NCBI GenBank assembly: GCA_902791215.1
Contig: CADAUZ010000010.1
Coordinates: forward strand, 55,974-119,973
DNA from: Oscillospiraceae bacterium
GTDB lineage: Bacteria > Bacillota > Clostridia > Oscillospirales > Oscillospiraceae
Direction: 5' to 3'
DNA length: 64,000 bases
Shown here: piece after piece, positions 32,957 to 41,196 of the stretch
How positions within the stretch are numbered: position 1 is the stretch's first letter
Layout: the number at the start of each line of letters is the position of its first letter
The notes under the pieces: model-generated
The model's input: the letters and a program-made list of their open reading frames with translations, nothing else
Databases searched by the model: none
What the model was told of the DNA's origin: nothing
Program-made: the position numbers and the translations under genes

Positions 32957-34261
32957 TCACTTGATGCAAAACACCGCGTACAGCGGAACCAGCATAATCC
33001 CGTTCTCAAAGCCGAAGTTCCGCCGAGAGATCCGGATCGCATACGCAGGCTTGAGTTCCTTTATATAATCGTTGAGACTGACAGAGGTGACTCGGTCGCC
33101 GTTCTTTGCCTCAATTGGGATTAGCTTTCCATCAAGAGAAACGACAAAATCGACTTCCTTCGTCCCTTTTTCGTTCCGCCAGAAGGTAGTGCGTAGGCCA
33201 TTTATGGTAAGCTGGTTGTCCACATAATTCTCGATCATACCGCCTTTGAATTCAACCAGTTCCTCTTCCATGAAGAACACGTCATCCGGACGAATATCCT
33301 TTTGGGCGCAGAGGAGTCCCATGTCCGAGAGGAAGATTTTGAAATCGTCAATGTCTTTGTAGTTATCAAGCGGCTTCATGATTTGCTCCGCGCGGTAGAC
33401 CTGATGCACCAGATTGGCCGTCACCAGCCATTGGATTGCATTCTCGTACTCCGCCGCTCTGGCCCCTTTCTTGATCAGCTTGTACTGAAAACGGGTGTTC
33501 TTCTTGGAGAGCTGCACCGCAATCGTCCCGTAGGTCAACCGGGTCTTTTTGATCTCGTTGGCGTTGTCCTGATATTTTGACATATCGCCCAGATAGTCCA
33601 TTTGAATGGTATCCTGAACATGACGCACCTGGGTGAAATCCCCGGTCTCGACAAAGCGTGCCACAACCTCCGGCAGACCACCGATCACAAGATACTGTCG
33701 ATACAGCTTGAGCCCAAGCTCGTGCAGCGCGGCTGGCATCGGTTTGTGATCAGTAAAGCAGACCTTGATCTGCGCGACAAGATCCTGCTCGCCCAGTGCG
33801 ATCAGAAACTCCTCCATGTTCATAGGGTACATGGTATAGCGATTCACTTTTCCAACAGAAAAAGCATATTTTTCCCGATTGACCGCCACGCCGAGAAGAC
33901 TGCCTGCCGCTATGACATGGTATTCCGGCGCCTCTTCACAAAAGTATTTCAGACAGGTGAGCGCACGCTCGCAGAGCTGGACCTCATCAAACACGATCAG
34001 CGTCCGGCCTTTTGTGATCGTCTGTCTGCTGATATGGCTCAGAATCGGAAGAAGGTAAGCGGGGCTCAAATCTTCAGCAAACGTTTTTACCAGAATCGGG
34101 CTGGTCTGAAAATTGAAATAGGCCACATTATCGTAATGCTTTCTGCCGAACTCCAACACGGCATACGTCTTTCCAACCTGTCTTGCGCCTTGGATCACCA
34201 AGGGCTTGCGGTATTTATCCTCATGCCATTGTGCAAGATAGTCGTCGATCAGGCGGTACAT
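32957..34261 (-). CDS. AAA_14/DUF4143 ATP-binding protein 2
   Basis: A 434-residue paralogue of the neighbouring ATPase. Walker A is IQGARQVGKTYAVLEFGRKH, Walker B LIVFDEVQLCERALTCLKYF, then AAGSLLGVAV, and the C-terminal GTKEVDFVVSLDGKLIPIEA keeps the D...E-x-K layout of a nuclease-like fold. The start is the ATG at 34261 preceded by AAGGGGG; a longer frame to 34450 has no start signal. Leftward and probably transcribed alone. Confidence 0.88.
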   Translation of the reverse strand: MYRLIDDYLAQWHEDKYRKPLVIQGARQVGKTYAVLEFGRKHYDNVAYFNFQTSPILVKTFAEDLSPAYLLPILSHISRQTITKGRTLIVFDEVQLCERALTCLKYFCEEAPEYHVIAAGSLLGVAVNREKYAFSVGKVNRYTMYPMNMEEFLIALGEQDLVAQIKVCFTDHKPMPAALHELGLKLYRQYLVIGGLPEVVARFVETGDFTQVRHVQDTIQMDYLGDMSKYQDNANEIKKTRLTYGTIAVQLSKKNTRFQYKLIKKGARAAEYENAIQWLVTANLVHQVYRAEQIMKPLDNYKDIDDFKIFLSDMGLLCAQKDIRPDDVFFMEEELVEFKGGMIENYVDNQLTINGLRTTFWRNEKGTKEVDFVVSLDGKLIPIEAKNGDRVTSVSLNDYIKELKPAYAIRISRRNFGFENGIMLVPLYAVFCIK

Positions 34262-34450
34262 ATTCAGGCCCCCTTGTTCTTTGATATGCTGTATTATAAC
34301 GCAAGAAAGAAAACGATGCAATAAACAACGAAAAATTACATCATTTTCCGACGTATTATTACAAGAAACAGCACTATCTTTCAAACCAGGCTTCTTGAAC
34401 CTCACACAGCCTGATCCGGGATTGTTGTACTGCCGTAGCGGATGCTGCAT

Positions 34451-34695
34451 TCATTGCCAGTTTCTTCTTAGCACTTCGCTTTTCAGAAACAGGGTGTTTT
34501 TACCTGTTGCCTTAATCGGATGCAGCTTTCCGGTCTTAACAAGGTCATTGATATACTGCCGGGAACAATTCAGAATATCTGCCGCTTCTGCCGCGTTGAT
34601 GATTCCCTCGGCGGCAAAGGCTCTGAAATCATCCGCCGTCAGGAGTATGCGCCTCGGATGCTGTCATAGTTAGAAAGCTTATAATAAACTTGCCG
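34451..34695 (-). pseudogene. Frameshifted small HTH (excisionase-like) gene
   Basis: Two minus-strand frames give parts of one protein. First is VYYKLSNYDSIRG, read straight on from the SLOG gene stop. After a shift come LLTADDFRAFAAEGIINAAE and AADILNCSRQYINDLVKTGK, ending LKSEVLRRNWQ at 34451. The second part is a helix-turn-helix of the excisionase/MerR type. No start codon with a ribosome site is found, so this is a broken gene or one needing frameshifting. Confidence 0.55.
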
Positions 34696-35214
34696 TCACG
34701 AAAAGCGGATCGTTTGGGGATCAATTGTAAAGAGCCTCTTTGATTGCCATTCCGCAACAGCCACGGCTGCTGCTTCCCGCTCGCAGCGCGGATCATCAGG
34801 ATCATAGACTGCGATTACGGTATCGGCTGCGCTTATGGCCTCCAGATGCGCTTTGAACTCGCAGCCTACAGTTTTCTCATAGGCGACGTTCACGACTTCC
34901 GTGCAGGCAGCCAGAACATTGAAATACCGATCTCGCAGCTCCGGTGTCCACTTAGTCGCTTGCTCTTCAAAGGGAATATAGCAAATAGCCTCAAGCTCCT
35001 TGTCCGAAGCTTTCAGCCCGTAGATGATCTCCGCCGCATACATCCCCGCGCCGCAGTCCATACTGACGGCAAAGCGCGTGCAGCCCTCCCCTTTCAGCTT
35101 GGTGACCTGGTTCATCAGGATCAGCTTCAGAGCCGCACAGCCCTCGTCTTCCTCGTCAAATCCCCATGGGAAGCACATTGGGGAACAGCCAATAATGGCA
35201 CAAGTCTTGGTCAT
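34696..35214 (-). CDS. SLOG-family (YpsA/DprA-like) protein
   Basis: A 172-residue Rossmann-like protein starting KTCAIIGCSPMCFPWGFDEE with the nucleotide-binding GC-x-P turn, followed by GCTRFAVSMDCGAGMYAAEI and a late DTVIAVYDP. This fits the SLOG superfamily (DUF1273/YpsA, DprA-like), proposed to bind nucleotide ligands or DNA in conflict systems. The ATG has AGGAGACAGGGAC upstream. It is divergent from an XRE regulator, with a perfect 16-bp palindrome between them. Confidence 0.75.
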   Translation of the reverse strand: MTKTCAIIGCSPMCFPWGFDEEDEGCAALKLILMNQVTKLKGEGCTRFAVSMDCGAGMYAAEIIYGLKASDKELEAICYIPFEEQATKWTPELRDRYFNVLAACTEVVNVAYEKTVGCEFKAHLEAISAADTVIAVYDPDDPRCEREAAAVAVAEWQSKRLFTIDPQTIRFS

Positions 35215-35236
35215 GTCCCTGTCTCCTTCGAAGAAA

Positions 35237-35271
35237 TAACCCTTTTGAGTTATCTTAACTCAAAAGGGTTA
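35237..35271. promoter_or_regulatory. Perfect 16-bp palindrome between divergent SLOG and XRE genes
   Basis: TAACCCTTTTGAGTTA (35237-35252) and its exact complement (35256-35271) are separated by TCT. Both arms carry TTGAGT, a possible -35 element on each strand. The place fits an operator bound by the XRE protein encoded next to it. Confidence 0.6.
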
Positions 35272-35317
35272 AACTTTTCAAGTGGCTTTCGCTATCCTCG
35301 TAGCAAGAGGTGATATC

Positions 35318-35560
35318 ATGACGATAGGCGAAGCCGTCAAAGAACGGATATTACAATTATGCGCAGAGCGAGACCTGACTATTAACAAGCTGAGCACGAT
35401 CAGCGGCGTCACGCAGTCCACGGTGAACAATGTGGTCGGCGGCCGAAACAACAGCACAACCGTCTCCACGCTACAAAAGCTATGCGACGGCCTTGGGATC
35501 ACGATCATCGATTTCTTCAACGATGATTTGTTCAAAGACATAGAGCCGGAAGTAAAATGA
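35318..35560 (+). CDS. XRE-family transcriptional regulator
   Basis: An 80-residue single-domain Cro/CI helix-turn-helix protein: IGEAVKERILQLCAERDLTI, NKLSTISGVTQSTVNNVVGG, then TLQKLCDGLGITIIDFFND. AAGAGGTG precedes the ATG at 35318; the in-frame upstream ATG lies in the control region. It probably binds the palindrome at 35237-35271 and controls itself and the SLOG gene. Confidence 0.85.
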   Translation: MTIGEAVKERILQLCAERDLTINKLSTISGVTQSTVNNVVGGRNNSTTVSTLQKLCDGLGITIIDFFNDDLFKDIEPEVK

Positions 35561-35589
35561 CAGCACCGCAGGGAGATCCTGCGGTGCTG
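35561..35589 (+). terminator. Hairpin directly after the XRE gene
   Basis: A perfect 12-bp stem (35561-35572 and 35578-35589, loop GAGAT) starts right after the stop codon. No T tract follows, perhaps because the IS256 element inserted a few bases downstream. Confidence 0.6.
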
Positions 35590-35596
35590 CGGTAGT

Positions 35597-37080
35597 ATCC
35601 AAAATTTTGTGTAAAGTCCAAACAGTGATGTAAAGCAGGGCAAAATCTATGGTATAGGTGGGCGGCCAATGCCGCCCGCCTTGCCAACAATATAAGCAGG
35701 AAACGGAACGCATGTCAAGGGCGGCGGCCTAAGCCGCCGTGCATTTACCCTTGACGTGCGGGCCGGTTTCTGCTATTCGGGGATACGGTCGCCGAAGAAG
35801 ATGACCAGTTGGGCATAGATCATGCTCCAGTCCTGGCGTCGTCCAGTCCATTTTTTCGTAATATCCATCATGGCCAGATAGAGCATCTTGAAAAGGCTGT
35901 CGTCCGTAGGAAAGACAGATTTAGATTTGGTCACCTTACGGAGCTGACGGTTGAAACCTTCGATGGCGTTCGTGGTATAGATCAGCCTCCGTACCTCTTG
36001 GGGGTACTTGAAATATGTACTGAGATTGGCCCAATTCTCCCGCCAGGACTGGGAAATCTTTGGATATTTCATATCCCAGCGCTCGGCGAAAGTGTCCAGT
36101 GCATCCAAAGCGGTCTGTTCGTCTACTGCGGCATAGACCGCCTTCAAATCCGCCATAAGCTCTTTCAAATCCTTGTAGGAGACATATTTGCTGGAATTGC
36201 GCAGTTGGTGAATGATACAGTTCTGAATCTCTGTCTTTGGAAATACAGCCTCAATCGCGGCAGAAAACCCGGTCAGATTATCTGTGCACGCGATGAAGAC
36301 ATCCTGGACGCCCCGGTTCCTAAGACTGTTCAGGACAGAAGCCCAGAATTTGGCGCTCTCATTTTCGCCTACCCACATACCGAGAACATCCTTTTTGCCG
36401 TCCAGATTGATCCCTATGGCAATGTACACCGCTTTCTTCACGATCTGGCCCTCGCTGCGGACATGGTAGTGGATTGCATCCAGGAATACTACCGCGTAGA
36501 CGCTCTCCAACGGGCGCTGCTGCCATTCTTTTGCTATGGGCAGAATCTTATCCGTGATCCGGCTTACCGTGCTGTCTGAGACCTCTATGCCGTATATATC
36601 TCGGATATGGGTCTCAATGTCGCCTGTCGTCATGCCTTTGGCATACATCGACAGAATCTTCTCCTCAATATCCTGACTGACGCTGGTCTGGTTTTTCTTC
36701 AGAAGCTGCGGTTCAAACTCGCCCTTCCTGTCTCGCGGCACAGAGACCTCCACATCTCCGAAGCTGGTGCGTAATGTTTTACTGCTGTGGCCGTTTCGGC
36801 TGTTGTCTGTGTCTTTGTTCTTGTAGTCGTACTTGCTGTACCCAAGCTCATCATCCAACTCAGCGTCCAGCCCGTTCTCCATAAACTCGGCAATCGTTTC
36901 TTTGAAGAGATCCTGGATGTCCTCCATGCTGCTGATGTTGCTTTCTCGCAGCAGTTCCCGGATCTTTGCTCGCCGGGCCTGCTCCTCGGGGCTTCGATTC
37001 TTTCTGCTACTCATTGTATAAACCTCCAATGTGGTGCTCCTATTCTACACCACATCGGAGGTTTACACAAATTTTGGGAT
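35597..37080 (-). mobile_element. IS256-family insertion sequence (about 1.48 kb)
   Basis: The left end ATCCAAAATTTTGTGTAAA (from 35597) and the inverted right end ATCCCAAAATTTGTGTAAA (37080 backwards) are terminal inverted repeats of about 19 bp. One transposase fills the element. An 8-bp target duplication is not evident, so the element may have recombined after insertion. Confidence 0.8.
35773..37014 (-). CDS. IS256-family (Mutator) transposase
   Basis: A 413-residue DDE transposase. Landmarks: ELDDELGYSKYDYKNKDTDN and NSRNGHSSKTLRTSFGDVEV near the N terminus, catalytic Asp in VVFLDAIHYHVRSEG, IACTDNLTGFSAAIEAVFPK, the C-x2-H region IQNCIIHQLRNSSKYV, and TTNAIEGFNRQLRKVTKSK with the catalytic Glu. 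The ATG at 37014 has GGAGG ten bases upstream. The gene looks intact. Confidence 0.93.
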   Translation of the reverse strand: MSSRKNRSPEEQARRAKIRELLRESNISSMEDIQDLFKETIAEFMENGLDAELDDELGYSKYDYKNKDTDNSRNGHSSKTLRTSFGDVEVSVPRDRKGEFEPQLLKKNQTSVSQDIEEKILSMYAKGMTTGDIETHIRDIYGIEVSDSTVSRITDKILPIAKEWQQRPLESVYAVVFLDAIHYHVRSEGQIVKKAVYIAIGINLDGKKDVLGMWVGENESAKFWASVLNSLRNRGVQDVFIACTDNLTGFSAAIEAVFPKTEIQNCIIHQLRNSSKYVSYKDLKELMADLKAVYAAVDEQTALDALDTFAERWDMKYPKISQSWRENWANLSTYFKYPQEVRRLIYTTNAIEGFNRQLRKVTKSKSVFPTDDSLFKMLYLAMMDITKKWTGRRQDWSMIYAQLVIFFGDRIPE

Positions 37081-37134
37081 GGTCTCGGTGCTGCTTATTG
37101 TTTGAAAATCAATCTTCAACAATGATTATCATAA

Positions 37135-37983
37135 TCAATTATTTGCGGCAATCAATCCTTTTCTTGCACGTGTTCTTATTTCCTGTAGCACCTTTTTTTC
37201 TTTTCCTGGTGTAATATAAACATGTCTGTATGATTCACTAATGCTCATGTTATTCCATTGATTGATATATGATTCGTCGTCACAATATCTTATTCTATTT
37301 CGATAGTGCTTCATTTTTTCATGCTCAGAACCCGATGGATCAATTAACAGGACTTGAACTAGTGGAGTTAATGGGAATCGAAAACTAACTGCCTTTGGTG
37401 CATCAAGTTCAGAACGAAAAACAAAAACAGGATCATCTGGGAGAACAAACGGAATCTCCGTTAGATTTCGTTCAAATACAAAATAATGACTTGCTAGCGT
37501 GTCTTTCCACTTCACAAGTACAGATGTATTATCTGAGTCGATACCAACAAGACGCCACAAAAAATCTAAGGTTCCCGCGTTTAAACTGTCACTCTTCTCC
37601 TGAGTTTCTTTTTTTCTTTTCTCGGTCCTAAAGAACTGCCATACCACAAAGAACTTTAAGTTATCTCTTTCATCAAAACTGCGCAGGACTAATGCATCCT
37701 TGTTTGCTGGATTCGTGCAAATCTTTTCCAGCAAATCAAAAAAGACAGACAGATCCGTCTCTAGCTCTGAAAATGTTTTTTCAATTTGATTTTCTTCAAA
37801 TATCGTGTTCTCATAAATCGAATTAACGGCCGCGCTATCATAAACATTTGTCTGAATAACTCGGGCCTCAGCTTTTGAATAAGCTAAAAGCTTGTTCTTC
37901 CGATCATCTTGAAATCTTGTGTCCGAAAACCTTCTAAGAAACGCTGCGCGTGGAATAAAATGTTCCTTCTTTGTCTTTCCCAT
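37135..37983 (-). CDS. DUF4238 domain protein
   Basis: A 282-residue protein opening KTKKEHFIPRAAFLRRFSD, the mark of DUF4238, with the family's long alpha-helical middle (IEKTFSELETDLSVFFDLLE) and PFVLPDDPVFVFRSE. The function is not known; members often lie in defence islands. GAGGGAAAG sets the ATG at 37983. It is the last gene of the leftward set beginning at 47578, 44 bp after the VSR-like helicase. Confidence 0.75.
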   Translation of the reverse strand: MGKTKKEHFIPRAAFLRRFSDTRFQDDRKNKLLAYSKAEARVIQTNVYDSAAVNSIYENTIFEENQIEKTFSELETDLSVFFDLLEKICTNPANKDALVLRSFDERDNLKFFVVWQFFRTEKRKKETQEKSDSLNAGTLDFLWRLVGIDSDNTSVLVKWKDTLASHYFVFERNLTEIPFVLPDDPVFVFRSELDAPKAVSFRFPLTPLVQVLLIDPSGSEHEKMKHYRNRIRYCDDESYINQWNNMSISESYRHVYITPGKEKKVLQEIRTRARKGLIAANN

Positions 37984-38027
37984 CTTTCCCTCTATTATCA
38001 TTCGTTTTATCGAGAACTCATAAAAGA

Positions 38028-40289
38028 CTATCGTCTTTCAAAGTATCTTTCTAGCATACTCTCACAGATCTCCTCGATCCGCTTCTTCTCATCCTCGCTC
38101 AGCTTCTTCCATACAGTCCCGTCCACCTCAATGATCCCCAGCGTCTTGGTGTGGCGCATCATGTTCATGTCTTCGAAACGTCTGAAGGGATTGGCGAGAA
38201 TATTCCGCTCAGCTTCCTTGTCGGTGTAGCCGCCCTTGGCAAAGATGCTGTTGGCCTTTTCCACCTTTAGGTCGGCAGCGCGGCGGGCTTCATAGAAGCC
38301 GCGGAAATAGGAGACGATATCGCTGATCTTCACCCGCCCGGCCGCATCCGCATAGGTCAGGATCGCTTTCAACAGCACCGGCTTATAGGAATAGCTCATA
38401 TCCATCTGCTCGACCATTTCCATGAAGAGCTGCTTGCGGTTGCTGTCGTCGATGAGCTTCCAGCCATACTGCTCGGCATAGGCCTGCAGGGTTTCCTCTT
38501 TGAAATACTTGAAGGTGCGGTGCTCGCTCATGGGCACGATCAGATCCGGCACCAGCTTCCCCTCGCGCACATAACGCTCGATGGTTTCGGTCTGCACATC
38601 CACCCGGCGCACGAACTCCATTTGCGAGATCATCCCGGCAGCTTCTTCCTGCCAGTTGAAGATATCCACCAGCTCATAATCGGTAGCGTCCACAGGATAA
38701 TCGATGATGGCATCCGGTTTCTCGCCTTTGCGATACAGATCTTCCTCTGCCTCTCGCTGTCCTCTTTTGCCGACCACTGTGCCGCCTGCGTGATACTCGT
38801 TCAGCTTAAACAGGCGGTGCAACGAATAGGGCATATTGTATTGGCTGGCATTGTCCACAAAGTCGAAGACCATCAGATGATCTTTACCCTCCGCTGTGCG
38901 CATGCCGCGGCCAAGCTGCTGCGTATACAGCACCTTTGACATGGTGGGCCGCGCCATGAACAACACTTCGGTCTGTGGGCAGTCCCAGCCCTCATTCAGC
39001 AGATCACAGGCACAGAGCACCTTGATCTCTCCGCTGGCAAACTTGGCAAGCTGCTCGTTTCGCTCGGAGGTTTTCATGCTGCCCGAAACCGCAATCGCCG
39101 CGACGCCAGCTGTCCGGAACAGCTCCGCAATCTGCTCGGCGTGCTTCACGGAGGCGCAGAACACGACAGTGCGCTTGTCCTTCACATAGTCCAGCCAGGT
39201 ATCCACAATGAGCTGATTGCGCTCGGTCACACAGATCTTCACGTCCAGATCGCGGATGTTGTACTGGACGCTGTTGAAGCGCACCTTGGTCATGTCGATG
39301 TTGGTATGGATGCGGATGCATCGGACCGGAACCAGCGCACCGATCTCCACAGCGGTCTGGATATCCAGCTTGTGGGCGGTATTCTTGAAGATCTCCAGGA
39401 TATTTACATCATCCGCCCGCTCCGGCGTGGCCGTGAGGCCAAGCGTAAACTGCGGCTTGAAATAGGCCAGCACCTTCTGATATGTATCTGCGGAGGCGTG
39501 GTGAGCCTCGTCAATGATCAGATAGTCGAAAGCGTCCTCCCGGAACTGATCCAGATTCAGTGCAACACTCTGGATGCTGCCGCACACCACATGGGCGTCC
39601 GGCTCCTTGAGGTTGTCCGCGAACTTGCCGATGGTCACCTCTGGCCACAGGTCGCGGAAGGTGTTGTATGCCTGATTCACCAGCTCCATTGTGTGCGCCA
39701 CGAACAGCACCCGACCGCCGCAGCGTTTGGCGTCCATGACCGCAGTAACGGTTTTGCCCGTGCCTGTTGCATGATAGAGCAGGGCGATGGTCTCCCGATT
39801 CTGCCGCATGACCTGCAGCGAATCCAGCGCCTCCTGTTGATATTCCCGCAGCTCCAGCTGATCGGCTTTCAGCGCCCGCCCCTGCTGGGTAGGCAGGTAG
39901 TCCTCAATCTCCTTAAAGCGCGGGTCGCTGCCGAGGAACACGCGCAACTCGTCCTTCACGGTCTCCGGCTGCTTCTGCATCTGCCGGACCGCCCAGCGGT
40001 ACACATCCCAGCCCAGGTGGATCATGCTGTTCTGTTTCAGCAGATCATCATAGAACTTGTCCTGAGAAACCAGCCGCGGATTGTGAGAGGCCTCATCGTC
40101 GATCTCAATAGCCACACGGGTCGCGCCATTTTCCAGCACGAAATCGGCAAAGCGGGCATTTTGATAGATGTCGTAAAACGGGTACTGTGAATACAGATAC
40201 CCGGCTTTTTCTGCCCCAAAGGTATCTGCGAAAAGGTCTATGAACAGATCCTCGGCTGCGCTGCCGGAGGCCGATCTGTATTCAGGCAT
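38028..40289 (-). CDS. SF2 helicase with N-terminal VSR/DUF559-like nuclease domain
   Basis: A 753-residue protein. Residues 1-115 look like a very-short-patch-repair or DUF559-type nuclease (FADFVLENGATRVAIEIDDE, WDVYRWAVRQMQKQ). The helicase follows: LLYHATGTGKTVTAVMDAKR (Walker A, near residue 170), YLIIDEAHHASADTYQKVL (DEAH), LGLTATPERADD and YTQQLGRGMRTAEGKDHLMV (motif VI). It resembles type I restriction R-like helicases of defence islands. It is in one leftward set with a MazG-like gene 13 bp upstream. Confidence 0.85.
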   Translation of the reverse strand: MPEYRSASGSAAEDLFIDLFADTFGAEKAGYLYSQYPFYDIYQNARFADFVLENGATRVAIEIDDEASHNPRLVSQDKFYDDLLKQNSMIHLGWDVYRWAVRQMQKQPETVKDELRVFLGSDPRFKEIEDYLPTQQGRALKADQLELREYQQEALDSLQVMRQNRETIALLYHATGTGKTVTAVMDAKRCGGRVLFVAHTMELVNQAYNTFRDLWPEVTIGKFADNLKEPDAHVVCGSIQSVALNLDQFREDAFDYLIIDEAHHASADTYQKVLAYFKPQFTLGLTATPERADDVNILEIFKNTAHKLDIQTAVEIGALVPVRCIRIHTNIDMTKVRFNSVQYNIRDLDVKICVTERNQLIVDTWLDYVKDKRTVVFCASVKHAEQIAELFRTAGVAAIAVSGSMKTSERNEQLAKFASGEIKVLCACDLLNEGWDCPQTEVLFMARPTMSKVLYTQQLGRGMRTAEGKDHLMVFDFVDNASQYNMPYSLHRLFKLNEYHAGGTVVGKRGQREAEEDLYRKGEKPDAIIDYPVDATDYELVDIFNWQEEAAGMISQMEFVRRVDVQTETIERYVREGKLVPDLIVPMSEHRTFKYFKEETLQAYAEQYGWKLIDDSNRKQLFMEMVEQMDMSYSYKPVLLKAILTYADAAGRVKISDIVSYFRGFYEARRAADLKVEKANSIFAKGGYTDKEAERNILANPFRRFEDMNMMRHTKTLGIIEVDGTVWKKLSEDEKKRIEEICESMLERYFERR

Positions 40290-40302
40290 GGTGGATCACC
40301 TC

Positions 40303-41196
40303 TTATTTATCTCCAAGTGCCCACAGGATAAAATCGAGTTTTTTCTCGGTGGAAATCGTTTTAGGAGCGATTTTTAAATCTATTTTCTCTTGAAGCTCTA
40401 TGACTTCCGGGGATGACATTAAAATGCGATACTGATCTGAGATGCGATCTAGAATCTCCTTGTCTTTTTTTAGTCTTTTCTCGAAATCAGGTTGATATGT
40501 ACGGAGCTTCAAGGCCGCGTTGACTTGGCTATCATAGATAGGCCTGGAGGTGTTAATTGTGTGGAGCATTTTTGAGATAAATGAGAATTCATGTTTTTGG
40601 TCGACAGAATAGAGCTGCCGTGCAACTTTTTCGAAAGAGATATCTGGATTCTCTTTTATCTCTTCAAACAGGACAAAAAACGCCTCACGGTATTGGGGAG
40701 AGACAAAACGCATGCGATAGTAATGAGAAAACTTGCGCTGATACTCCGTATTTGTGGAGACATCGCATTTATACAAATTATCTTCAAGCCAGCAGTATTT
40801 CTCTAACATGGGCACGCTGACCTTTTCCAGAATTGCAGCCTTGTTTTGGCAGATTCTGTCCGTGATCGAATCCGTCTCCATGGGATCAACTACAGCCCTC
40901 AGCAGAATCCGCTTTTCAAATCCGCCGCGTTTGGCGGCTTTTTCTGCGCGTACCCGCTCCAAATCTTCTATCGTATAGCCCCGAGCAATAGCTGCCGCTC
41001 GTATCACTTCCAGAAGATCGGCTAATTCCTCGATATTCTGATCCTTATGATATTCTGCAAGCTCTTCATCCAGCTTTGCATCGAGCATACGTAGATAGTC
41101 TTCGGCGGATAGTATTTCTGTTGTATAGGACTTGCCAGAGGATTTGATGATTTCCGGGATTCGATCACGAACAAGTTTATTGTATGTCTTTACCAT
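40303..41196 (-). CDS. MazG-like (NTP pyrophosphohydrolase) fusion protein
   Basis: A 297-residue protein. Residues 1-95 match the phosphoribosyl-ATP pyrophosphohydrolase-like group (YNKLVRDRIPEIIKSSGKSY, DEELAEYHKDQNIEELADLL with the E-E...E-D metal ligands). The remaining 200 residues are an unknown helical domain (YYRMRFVSPQYREAFFVLFE). The usual stand-alone protein is about 100 residues, so this is a fusion. The start ATG directly follows the TAA of the CoiA-like gene. Nucleotide depletion or clean-up is an inferred role. Confidence 0.75.
   Translation of the reverse strand: MVKTYNKLVRDRIPEIIKSSGKSYTTEILSAEDYLRMLDAKLDEELAEYHKDQNIEELADLLEVIRAAAIARGYTIEDLERVRAEKAAKRGGFEKRILLRAVVDPMETDSITDRICQNKAAILEKVSVPMLEKYCWLEDNLYKCDVSTNTEYQRKFSHYYRMRFVSPQYREAFFVLFEEIKENPDISFEKVARQLYSVDQKHEFSFISKMLHTINTSRPIYDSQVNAALKLRTYQPDFEKRLKKDKEILDRISDQYRILMSSPEVIELQEKIDLKIAPKTISTEKKLDFILWALGDK

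Noticed and set aside
32668..33042. Leftward frame with protein-like end after the DUF4143 gene
   Set aside because: It has no usable start and partly overlaps a real gene. It is noted as a possible remnant only.
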